From: Deltaproteobacteria bacterium
Lineage (GTDB): Bacteria > Campylobacterota_A > Desulfurellia > JAGGSF01
Direction of reading: 5' to 3'
Assembly (NCBI GenBank): GCA_021159235.1
Contig: JAGGSF010000003.1
Location: forward strand, 1-8,822
DNA length: 8,822 bases
Made by a program: the position numbers and the translations under genes. A model generated the notes under the pieces. It saw only the letters and a program-made list of their open reading frames with translations, had not been told where the DNA came from and made no database searches. Shown piece after piece: positions 1 through 6,138 of this stretch (positions within the stretch are counted from its first letter, which is position 1; each line of letters starts with the position of its first letter).

Positions 1-21
1 GGTGTAGTTATATAAAAATAT

Positions 22-804
22 TTATTCATCTCCACTCCTTATTAGATGAGCTTCTACTTCGTAGTCTTTCCCCTCACTTCTTATAATTACCGTTCTTTTA
101 AACGGATTGACGGCAACTATTTCTCCTTCCATATCGCCTGCTTTAACCTTCTCTCCGATACCGGGAGTGCATTTTAAAAAATCCTCGTAGAAATCATTTT
201 CAAATGCCAGACAACACATCAGTCTTCCACATGCACCTGAAATTTTATGCACATTGAGATTGAGATTTTGACTCTTAGCCATCCTTACAGAGGTAGCACT
301 GAATTGTCTTAGAAACCTACAGCAACACTGTTCCTGTCCACACAAACCGATTCCTCCAATCATTTTTGCCCTGTCTCTTACACCAATTTGCCTCATTTCA
401 ATGCGCGTTTTAAATGTGGAAGCAAGAATTCTCACCAGCAGTCTAAAATCAACCCGCTTTTCTGCAGTGAAATAGAACACAATTTTACTTCTATCCAGTG
501 TATATTCTGTTTTCACCAGTTTCATTTCCAATCCCAATTTTTCCACCTCTTTCTTAAATTTTCGAGAAGCAGAATCGGCGATCTTTCTATTTTCCCTCTC
601 TACAGAAAAATCCTCTTCCGTAGCTTTTCTCAATATTGGGTTCAGATCTGTATCGTTGGAATCTACAATCTTTCTTACAGTGCCTATAGCGAGACCCCTT
701 TCCGATCCAGCAACTACTTTATCATTCACGGAAATCTCTATCTCCGGAATCGAAAATGGTGTAAGCGGTCCCACTCTTGCAAACTCAACCAACGCTACCT
801 TCAT
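22..804 (-). CDS. ricT: PSP1-domain protein, RicT/YaaT family
   Basis: This 260-residue protein matches the RicT (YaaT)/PSP1 family. In Bacillus, RicT works with RicA and RicF in an iron-sulfur complex that affects mRNA processing, sporulation and competence; its role outside Firmicutes is largely unknown. The cysteine-rich core is clear: GLCGQEQCCC at about 153-162, MAKSQNLNLN at about 175-184 and KISGACGRLMCCL at about 187-199. Cysteines are at 155, 160, 161, 162, 192, 197, 198 and 212. A basic, charged region at about 60-120 precedes the core, and a small beta-rich tail (GEKVKAGDMEGEIV) follows it. I chose the ATG at 802-804 because GAGGAG lies 7 nt upstream; a TTG two codons earlier (808-810) is only 1 nt from that site. 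It overlaps the end of holB by 20 nt, so translation is probably coupled. The tmk-holB-ricT order matches that in Firmicutes. Partners RicA and RicF are not in the window. Confidence 0.93.
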   Translation of the reverse strand: MKVALVEFARVGPLTPFSIPEIEISVNDKVVAGSERGLAIGTVRKIVDSNDTDLNPILRKATEEDFSVERENRKIADSASRKFKKEVEKLGLEMKLVKTEYTLDRSKIVFYFTAEKRVDFRLLVRILASTFKTRIEMRQIGVRDRAKMIGGIGLCGQEQCCCRFLRQFSATSVRMAKSQNLNLNVHKISGACGRLMCCLAFENDFYEDFLKCTPGIGEKVKAGDMEGEIVAVNPFKRTVIIRSEGKDYEVEAHLIRSGDE

Positions 805-1477
805 TTCCAAGCTCCTCGTACAATTTTAAGAATAAGGAAAGCCAGAATAGTTTTTTGTTTATATTGTAATTTTTAATGTGTGAGAAAAACTTGTTAAGAC
901 AAGTAGCTACCCTGTCCTTTGCTTGCAAACATCCTTGATGTATGTCACTTCTGCACATTTCCAAGGTCGCCGATTCTATCAATCTGAGGATTTTGTCTTT
1001 GTCCTCTATTTCAGCCAGTTTATCTGCCAGTTTCATATACTGTTTTAGATCGTGTTGTTGTAATACTTGAACAAACTCAGAGACATCTTCTCTTTCTCTT
1101 TTCCCATGAAATAAGATTGCCCGGGAGCGCACCGTGTTTAGAAGAGAAAAAGGGCTACCCCACAGTATAAAACATACATAGGAAGGGGGTTCTTCCAGTA
1201 TCTTTAAAAGAGCATTTTGAGCATATATATTCAATCCTTTTGTTTCAAGTATAAAAATACTCTTCCTCCCTTCTATTGGCTTATATAAAACAGATTTCTT
1301 TATTTCTCTTATATCATCAACACCTATTGAACCCTTTTTCAAGATATGAACATCAGGATGTAGATTTTTTCTTACTTTTTCTTTGCATACTTCATTTTCA
1401 CACAGAGACTCTTCTACAAATTGTACAACCTCATCCCATTCTGTGTCAAATATGTAAGCAGGATAAAACATCCTCAT
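785..1477 (-). CDS. holB: DNA polymerase III delta' subunit (HolB-like), compact form
   Basis: This 230-residue protein resembles the delta' subunit of the clamp loader, which helps load the sliding clamp at the replication fork. Visible family motifs are HPD at 40-42, a DDIREIKK segment at about 54-61, NALLKILEEPP at 88-98 (the strongest signature) and an SR pair at 118-119 in the position of the usual SRC motif. Typical delta' proteins are about 300-330 residues. Here the N-terminus (FYPAYIFDTEWDE) has no GxxGxGKT Walker A, and only two cysteines (26 and 31) remain where four usually bind zinc. Delta' does not need ATP hydrolysis in several bacteria, so the protein may still work. The ATG overlaps the tmk stop as ATGA, and the 3' end overlaps ricT. 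No frame break is seen, so I read it as a shortened but intact gene. Confidence 0.87.
   Translation of the reverse strand: MRMFYPAYIFDTEWDEVVQFVEESLCENEVCKEKVRKNLHPDVHILKKGSIGVDDIREIKKSVLYKPIEGRKSIFILETKGLNIYAQNALLKILEEPPSYVCFILWGSPFSLLNTVRSRAILFHGKREREDVSEFVQVLQQHDLKQYMKLADKLAEIEDKDKILRLIESATLEMCRSDIHQGCLQAKDRVATCLNKFFSHIKNYNINKKLFWLSLFLKLYEELGNEGSVG
812..817 (-). promoter_or_regulatory. Shine-Dalgarno site deciding the ricT start
   Basis: Read on the minus strand, GAGGAG lies inside the last codons of holB. It is 7 nt before the ATG at 802-804 but only 1 nt before the in-frame TTG at 808-810, which favours the ATG as the ricT start. Confidence 0.7.
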
Positions 1478-2070
1478 AGTTCATTCCATATCTTTACAAT
1501 GTCTTCATGTAAAGTTGCGATATCCTTTTGTCCATTCAGGACAAAAAAGTTCTTTTCTTTGGAAAGTTTGAGATAGCCTTCCCTCACTCTCCTTAAAAAG
1601 GATATACTCTCATTCTTTTCTTTACCCCTTTTTCTGCAGCGCATAATACAAGTTTCAGGTTGCATGTCTATCAAAAATACCAGCTGAGGAAGGATACTGT
1701 CATTGGTAAAGTTGCTGAGTTTGTACAGGAATTCCACATCTATACCTTCGCCAAAACCCTGATAGGCAATAGTAGAATACAGGGATCTATCACTCACCAC
1801 GACAAAACCTTTTTCAATGTTTGGTTTTACAACCTCCCTTATATGTTGCGATCTATCCGCCAAAAATAGCAGAAGTTTCGTTTCTTTGTAAATCTTGTCT
1901 TCAAGAAGAATCTGTTTAATCTTTGTTCCTGCAGGGGTTCCTCCGGGTTCTTTGGTCAGCAAACTCTTTATGTTAATAGATTCAAGAAAGAACTGGAAAA
2001 GCTTGGCCTGTGTAGTTTTTCCCACACCATCTATACCTTCAAAAGCAATATATCGTGGTTTATCTTTCAT
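1474..2070 (-). CDS. tmk: Thymidylate kinase
   Basis: Thymidylate kinase phosphorylates dTMP to dTDP in the cytoplasm, an essential step in dTTP synthesis. The 198-residue length is normal for the family. The P-loop EGIDGVGKTT is at 11-20, EPGGT at 41-45, and the substrate-binding DR motif with AYQG at 94-104 (DRSLYSTIAYQG). A short basic LID-like stretch (CRKRGKEKNE) follows near 145-155, then the RVREGYLKL segment. The DR motif carries serine where Tyr, His or Phe is usual. The start is well fixed: an in-frame TAA lies two codons before the ATG at 2068-2070. The only SD-like bases, AAGG, are 1 nt from the ATG, so initiation may be weak or leaderless. It is the first gene of the tmk-holB-ricT operon and is divergent from thiC. 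Confidence 0.96.
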   Translation of the reverse strand: MKDKPRYIAFEGIDGVGKTTQAKLFQFFLESINIKSLLTKEPGGTPAGTKIKQILLEDKIYKETKLLLFLADRSQHIREVVKPNIEKGFVVVSDRSLYSTIAYQGFGEGIDVEFLYKLSNFTNDSILPQLVFLIDMQPETCIMRCRKRGKEKNESISFLRRVREGYLKLSKEKNFFVLNGQKDIATLHEDIVKIWNEL

Positions 2071-2139
2071 GCCTTAAAATATATCACAATTTTATTCTCT
2101 TTTCATCTTCAATAATGTAGAAAATTCAAGAATAGGGGA

Positions 2140-2145
2140 TATAAT
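2140..2145 (+). promoter_or_regulatory. Putative -10 box of the thiC promoter
   Basis: A perfect TATAAT sits 35 nt before the thiC ATG. No good TTGACA-like -35 is present at 16-19 nt spacing (the best is gtagaa), and there is no extended TG. The predicted leader is only about 25-30 nt, which leaves no space for a TPP riboswitch. The -10 match is clear, but the promoter as a whole is inferred. Confidence 0.5.
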
Positions 2146-2167
2146 GTAATCTGATCTAAAGATAGCA

Positions 2168-2174
2168 GAGGAGG
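2168..2174 (+). promoter_or_regulatory. Strong Shine-Dalgarno site of thiC
   Basis: GAGGAGG is followed by a 6-nt spacer (TTTTTC) and the ATG at 2181. This supports the chosen thiC start. Nearly the same site plus T-rich spacer precedes purB at 6126-6138. Confidence 0.8.
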
Positions 2175-2180
2175 TTTTTC

Positions 2181-3464
2181 ATGACACAAATTGAAGCGGC
2201 AAGGAAAGGCATAATAACAGAGGAAGTAAAAATTGTGGCTAAGGATGAACATATAGATGAAGGGCTTCTGGCAGAGAGGGTAGCTAAGGGTGAAGTGGTG
2301 ATTTTGAAAAATAGGGTTCACGATATTCATCCTGTGGGCGTGGGAAAGGGACTCAGAACCAAGGTCAACGCCAATATAGGAACTTCTCCGGATGTATTCA
2401 GTTTGGATACAGAGCTGGAAAAATTAAGAGCAGCGGAAGAAGCTGGTGCGGATACAGTAATGGACCTATCAACAGGAGGAAATCTGGATGAGATAAGGAG
2501 AGAAATATTAAGGAGATCAAAAGTTGTTGTAGGAAATGTGCCTATCTATCAAGCAGCAGTGGAAGCAGGAGAGAAAAAAGGAAGTATTGTATACATGACA
2601 GAAGACGATATCTTCAGCACCATAGAAAAACACGCAGAAGATGGTATCGATTACACCACCGTGCATTGTGGTGTCACATTGCAGACAATAGAGAGGCTGA
2701 AGAAAGAAGGAAGGGTTGCCGATCTTGTTTCAAGAGGAGGATCTTTTCTTACCGTGTGGATGCTTTACAACGAGAAAGAAAACCCATTGTATGAACATTT
2801 TGACAGGTTGCTTAATATTGCAAAGAAATACGATCTTACATTGTCACTGGGAGATGGATTTAGGCCCGGTGCAATCAGTGATGCTACGGATAGATCACAG
2901 ATTCAGGAGTTGATCCTTTTAGCTGAATTACACGATAGAGCCCTGAAAGCAGGTGTCCAGTCAATGATTGAAGGGCCGGGACACATTCCCATAGATCAGG
3001 TAGTTGATAATGTAAGAATAGAAAAAGCACTTGCTCATGATGCACCATTTTATGTGTTGGGGCCTGTAGTTACGGACATCGCACCGGGATACGACCACAT
3101 AACATCTGCTATTGGAGGAGCTATAATAGCAGCGGCAGGTGCGGATTATCTGTGTTATGTGACGCCAGCAGAACATGTGAGACTGCCTACACCTGATGAT
3201 GTGAAGGAAGGTGTTATTGTTACCCGTATCGCTGCTCATGCGGCGGATATCGCCAAAGGTGTGAAGGGGGCAGTTGAGTGGGATCTACAGATGGATAAAG
3301 CAAGAAAAGCGCTGGATTGGGAAAAGATGATACAGCTTTCTATAAATCCTGAATTGGTTAAAAAAATGAGAACCTCATCGCTGCCCAAGGAGAAAGATGT
3401 TTGCACGATGTGTGGTAAGTTTTGCGCTATAAAGCTCTTACAGAAGGCATTGGGCAGAGAGTGA
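2181..3464 (+). CDS. thiC: Phosphomethylpyrimidine synthase, short form
   Basis: ThiC is a radical SAM enzyme that rearranges aminoimidazole ribotide (AIR, a purine intermediate) into HMP phosphate for thiamin. The 427-residue length fits the short form common in anaerobes and archaea; the E. coli type is about 630. Family motifs are continuous: GVGKGLRTKVNANIGTS at 53-69, DTVMDLSTGG at 91-100, NVPIYQA at 119-125, DYTTVHCGVT at 157-166, RGGSFLTVWM at 185-194, LGDGFRPGAISDATD at 223-237, IEGPGHIPIDQV at 263-274, TDIAPGYDHITSAIGGA at 298-314 and CYVTPAEH at 325-332. The C-terminal cluster motif is C408, C411, C415, spaced C-x2-C-x3-C, whereas the long enzymes have C-x2-C-x4-C. The gene starts the plus-strand run and its TGA overlaps the GTG of the ligase gene. 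A benzimidazole-synthase paralogue (BzaF-like) cannot be excluded, but nothing nearby supports it. Confidence 0.95.
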   Translation: MTQIEAARKGIITEEVKIVAKDEHIDEGLLAERVAKGEVVILKNRVHDIHPVGVGKGLRTKVNANIGTSPDVFSLDTELEKLRAAEEAGADTVMDLSTGGNLDEIRREILRRSKVVVGNVPIYQAAVEAGEKKGSIVYMTEDDIFSTIEKHAEDGIDYTTVHCGVTLQTIERLKKEGRVADLVSRGGSFLTVWMLYNEKENPLYEHFDRLLNIAKKYDLTLSLGDGFRPGAISDATDRSQIQELILLAELHDRALKAGVQSMIEGPGHIPIDQVVDNVRIEKALAHDAPFYVLGPVVTDIAPGYDHITSAIGGAIIAAAGADYLCYVTPAEHVRLPTPDDVKEGVIVTRIAAHAADIAKGVKGAVEWDLQMDKARKALDWEKMIQLSINPELVKKMRTSSLPKEKDVCTMCGKFCAIKLLQKALGRE

Positions 3465-4234
3465 ATATTCTTGAAATCAGGAACAAACTGTCCACAAATG
3501 TTATTGGCAGAAGAATTGAATATTACAAACTTACCTCCTCTACTATGGATGAAGCGGAGAATTTAATAAAAACCGGGTGTCCTGAAGGCACTGTAGTTAT
3601 TGCGGATGAACAATACAGGGGAAGGGGAAGAAGGAGGAAGGAGTGGTTTTCTCCCCGGGGAAATAATATTTATCTCTCCGTTGTTCTTTTTCCAGAACAT
3701 CTCTCTATAAAATACGGCAGTCTCATAATGTTTATGGGTAGTATTGCAATGGTAAAAACACTGTCCGAGTATGGAATTTGTGCTAAGATAAAATGGCCCA
3801 ACGATTGCATGGTAGATGGAAAGAAGATAGGTGGTGTATTGATGGAAACAACAGGTGAAGGAGAATTTATAAAGAATATTGTTTTAGGTATGGGAATAAA
3901 TGTAAATCAAGATAGCTTTCCTCTATCGTTAAAAGATAGTGCTATATCCGTACTGATGAAGACAAAATATAAGGTTGACCGGGCGGAGATGGTAGTCCGC
4001 TTACTGTACTGTTTGGAAGAATTGTATCTGTCGTTGGAAAAAAGAGGCAGGGAAAAGATACTGGATTTATGGAAAAAGTATTCTGATACAATAGGAAAAA
4101 GAGTTGTAGTAGATATGGGGGATAGAACAGTTGAGGGAAAAGCAAAAGATATAGATAAATATGGCTTTTTACTGGTGGAAACAGGTAGAGGTCTGGAAAA
4201 GATTGCCTGCAGGGAAACTCTACGATATATATAA
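3461..4234 (+). CDS. birA: Biotin-protein ligase, monofunctional (no HTH domain)
   Basis: This protein should join biotin to carboxylase carrier domains through biotinyl-AMP. From the GTG at 3461 it has 257 residues. The sequence opens directly with the catalytic domain (KLTSSTMDEAENL at about 23-35) and has no N-terminal winged-helix domain, so it is a ligase only and probably not a biotin repressor. The biotinyl-AMP loop is GRGRRRKEW at 54-62, where the sixth position, usually Gly, is Arg. KWPND is at 111-115 with the catalytic Lys, and KKIGGVLMET at 121-130. A small C-terminal domain (GKRVVVDMGDRTVEGKAKDID) is present. The frame is open back to a TTG at 3422, but GTG is preferred because it overlaps the thiC TGA (GTGA) and the extra residues are not family-like. 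Its 3' end overlaps the following permease frame. No biotin synthesis gene or biotinylated target is nearby. Confidence 0.92.
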   Translation: MNILEIRNKLSTNVIGRRIEYYKLTSSTMDEAENLIKTGCPEGTVVIADEQYRGRGRRRKEWFSPRGNNIYLSVVLFPEHLSIKYGSLIMFMGSIAMVKTLSEYGICAKIKWPNDCMVDGKKIGGVLMETTGEGEFIKNIVLGMGINVNQDSFPLSLKDSAISVLMKTKYKVDRAEMVVRLLYCLEELYLSLEKRGREKILDLWKKYSDTIGKRVVVDMGDRTVEGKAKDIDKYGFLLVETGRGLEKIACRETLRYI

Positions 4235-5048
4235 AAAGATAAGGATATTACTAAAATCGTTCAGCAAAAATGACAAATTATTCATTTTTTCTGTCTGCTT
4301 TATTTTTATTGTCGTTTTTTCAGCTATCTTTGCACCATTTGTTTCACCTTACAATCCTTACAGAATAGATACCAGTGCAATTTTCCTTCCTCCTTCTTTT
4401 TCACATCCCTGTGGAACAGATAGACTGGGAAGAGACATATTATCTCGCATTATCTACGGAAGCAGAGTATCCTTGGAGGTTTCATTGGTAGCGGTTGGTG
4501 TATCAATATTATTAGGGTGCATGATAGGTGCGGTGGCTGGATTCTATGGTAAGGTTGTAGATTCTCTCCTTATGCGTTTCACAGATATTATGCTTACCTT
4601 TCCCACATTTTTTCTGGTTTTAGCTGTGGTTACATTTCTTGGGCCCAGCATCTTAAATGTGATGATTGTAATAGGGCTGACAAGCTGGATGGGTGTAGCC
4701 AGACTGGTGAGAGCAGAGGTGTTGAAGTTAAAGAATATGGAGTTTATAAAAGCAGCGAAAATGTTTGGAGCAAGCAATCTCTATATTATTGTTAAACACC
4801 TCTTGCCAAATGTCATGGGTCCGGTAGTTGTTTCTGCTACATTGGGCATAGGTAGTGCCATACTTACTGAATCAGCATTGAGTTTTTTGGGATTGGGTGT
4901 TCAACCTCCCACGCCTTCCTGGGGAGAGATGCTTTCTGAAGGAAAAGATTACCTGCGGATAGCATGGTGGCTTTCCTTTTTTCCTGGTCTATCCATTTTT
5001 CTAACCGTGCTCTCCTTCACTATAATAGGTGAACGGCTTCACAAATGA
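4161..5048 (+). CDS. ABC transporter permease, OppC/DppC/NikC type, orphan
   Basis: This is a membrane permease of the type that imports peptides or nickel (binding-protein-dependent transport, inner component C). Features: first membrane helix at about 39-61; HPCGTDRLGRDILSRIIYG at 82-100, the conserved segment after the first periplasmic region; several further helices to about 285; and the ATPase-contacting EAA loop at 194-217 (FIKAAKMFGASN, then KHLLPN). The C-terminus ends IIGERLHK and lacks the usual LRD-x-LDPR tail, so it is short by several residues. The start is uncertain: ATG 4161 gives 295 residues and a 74-nt overlap with the ligase gene, and TTG 4203 gives 281. Both lie before the conserved part. 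Its TGA overlaps the rodA start as ATGA. No B-type permease, ATPase or binding protein is present, so its substrate and partners are unknown. Confidence 0.9.
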   Translation: MAFYWWKQVEVWKRLPAGKLYDIYKKIRILLKSFSKNDKLFIFSVCFIFIVVFSAIFAPFVSPYNPYRIDTSAIFLPPSFSHPCGTDRLGRDILSRIIYGSRVSLEVSLVAVGVSILLGCMIGAVAGFYGKVVDSLLMRFTDIMLTFPTFFLVLAVVTFLGPSILNVMIVIGLTSWMGVARLVRAEVLKLKNMEFIKAAKMFGASNLYIIVKHLLPNVMGPVVVSATLGIGSAILTESALSFLGLGVQPPTPSWGEMLSEGKDYLRIAWWLSFFPGLSIFLTVLSFTIIGERLHK

Positions 5049-6127
5049 TACGAGCAGGAAGGATTACAAATTTTGACTGGATACTGTTTCTGTGCATTGC
5101 ACTGCTTGTAGGTATCGGTCTTTTCACATTACATTCCATAGTGGGAAACAGTATTTTGTTCTATAAGCAGATTTTATGGAATATTATAGGATTCTTTGTT
5201 TTTTTTACTTGCCTGAACATCCCTTCCAGAATATGGAAATCCTATTCTAATCTCATCTATGTCGTCACTATTCTTTTATTGATACTTGTTTTAGTAATCG
5301 GTGTTGAACAGAGAGGTGTTAAGAGATGGATTGGACTGGAGATTATAAATATTCAGCCTGCAGAATTCGCAAGATTAGGACTTATCTTTATGCTTGCCCA
5401 CTTTTTTCATGAGCATCCCAGAAGCACTTCCTATTCGGCAAGAGACCTGCTTTTCCCCTTTTTACTCAGCCTCTTACCTATACTACTTGTTGCCAAAGAA
5501 CCGGACTTAAGCACAGCAACTCTTCTGGCCTTGATTTCTCTGGGAATGATAATGGTTGCCGGGGTAAAAAAGAATCTTATATTTAAAGGCTTTATCATCC
5601 TTGTTCTTATCTCTCCCTTTCTGTGGATGTCATTGAAGGATTATCAGAAACATAGATTAATTGCATTTTTAAATCCTCATTCTTCAGCAACAAAATATGG
5701 TTACCATATAATTCAGTCAGAGATTGCTATTGGCAGCGGAGGTATTTGGGGCAAAGGAATAAAATCTGCCACTCAATCCAGATTACATTTCTTGCCTGTA
5801 GAGCATACCGATTTTATTTTCTCCGTGTTTGCTGAACAACGAGGTTTCGTTGGTTGTCTTATTCTTATCTTTTTATACGCGTCTATCATCTGGAGGGGAT
5901 TATACGTTGTTCAAAAAGCCCGCTGGCGGTTTGAAAGATTTACTGCTGTAGGTATTGTCATCATGTTTGCAGTATCCGTAATACTCAACATCAGTATGAC
6001 CATGGGTCTTTTCCCGGTTGCCGGCATTTCCCTTCCCCTGATGAGCTATGGTGGGAGTTCTACGATATTAAACTTCGCCGCACTGGGCATACTTGCAAGC
6101 ATTGGAATGAGAACATATAGATACTGA
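5045..6127 (+). CDS. rodA: Rod-shape SEDS peptidoglycan polymerase RodA
   Basis: This 360-residue, roughly ten-helix SEDS-family protein probably polymerises glycan strands for wall elongation with a class B penicillin-binding protein. Family landmarks are KRWIGLEIINIQPAEFARL at 93-111, EPDLSTA at 152-158 (conserved Asp154), SEIAIGSGG at 225-233, FLPVEHTDFIFSV at 249-261 (conserved Asp256) and GLFPVAGISLPLMSYGGSS at 321-339. The HTDFIF wording and the short length favour RodA over FtsW or SpoVE. The ATG overlaps the permease TGA, with only a weak AGGTGA about 12 nt upstream, so translation is likely coupled. The expected partner PBP2 and mreBCD are not in the window. Confidence 0.92.
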   Translation: MIRAGRITNFDWILFLCIALLVGIGLFTLHSIVGNSILFYKQILWNIIGFFVFFTCLNIPSRIWKSYSNLIYVVTILLLILVLVIGVEQRGVKRWIGLEIINIQPAEFARLGLIFMLAHFFHEHPRSTSYSARDLLFPFLLSLLPILLVAKEPDLSTATLLALISLGMIMVAGVKKNLIFKGFIILVLISPFLWMSLKDYQKHRLIAFLNPHSSATKYGYHIIQSEIAIGSGGIWGKGIKSATQSRLHFLPVEHTDFIFSVFAEQRGFVGCLILIFLYASIIWRGLYVVQKARWRFERFTAVGIVIMFAVSVILNISMTMGLFPVAGISLPLMSYGGSSTILNFAALGILASIGMRTYRY

Positions 6128-6133
6128 GGAGGG
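6126..6133 (+). promoter_or_regulatory. Shine-Dalgarno site of purB, using the rodA stop codon
   Basis: GAGGAGGG is followed by five T and the ATG at 6139. Its first two bases belong to the rodA TGA stop (6125-6127), so termination of rodA occurs on the purB initiation site. Confidence 0.8.
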
Positions 6134-6138
6134 TTTTT

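Noticed and set aside
388-876. Open frame of 162 codons on the plus strand
   Set aside because: It is antisense to ricT and the end of holB, has a low-complexity His/Phe/Ser-rich translation, and shows no SD or family motif.
2109-2330. Small minus-strand frame across the tmk-thiC gap
   Set aside because: It runs antisense into the start of thiC, lacks an SD and has a composition typical of a shadow frame.
2961-3239. Minus-strand frame of 92 codons
   Set aside because: It is a shadow of the thiC C-terminal half with no recognisable motif.
3422-3460. Extended N-terminus of the biotin ligase from a TTG
   Set aside because: The extra 13 residues fall in the thiC coding end and are not family-like; the GTG at 3461 forms a GTGA overlap.
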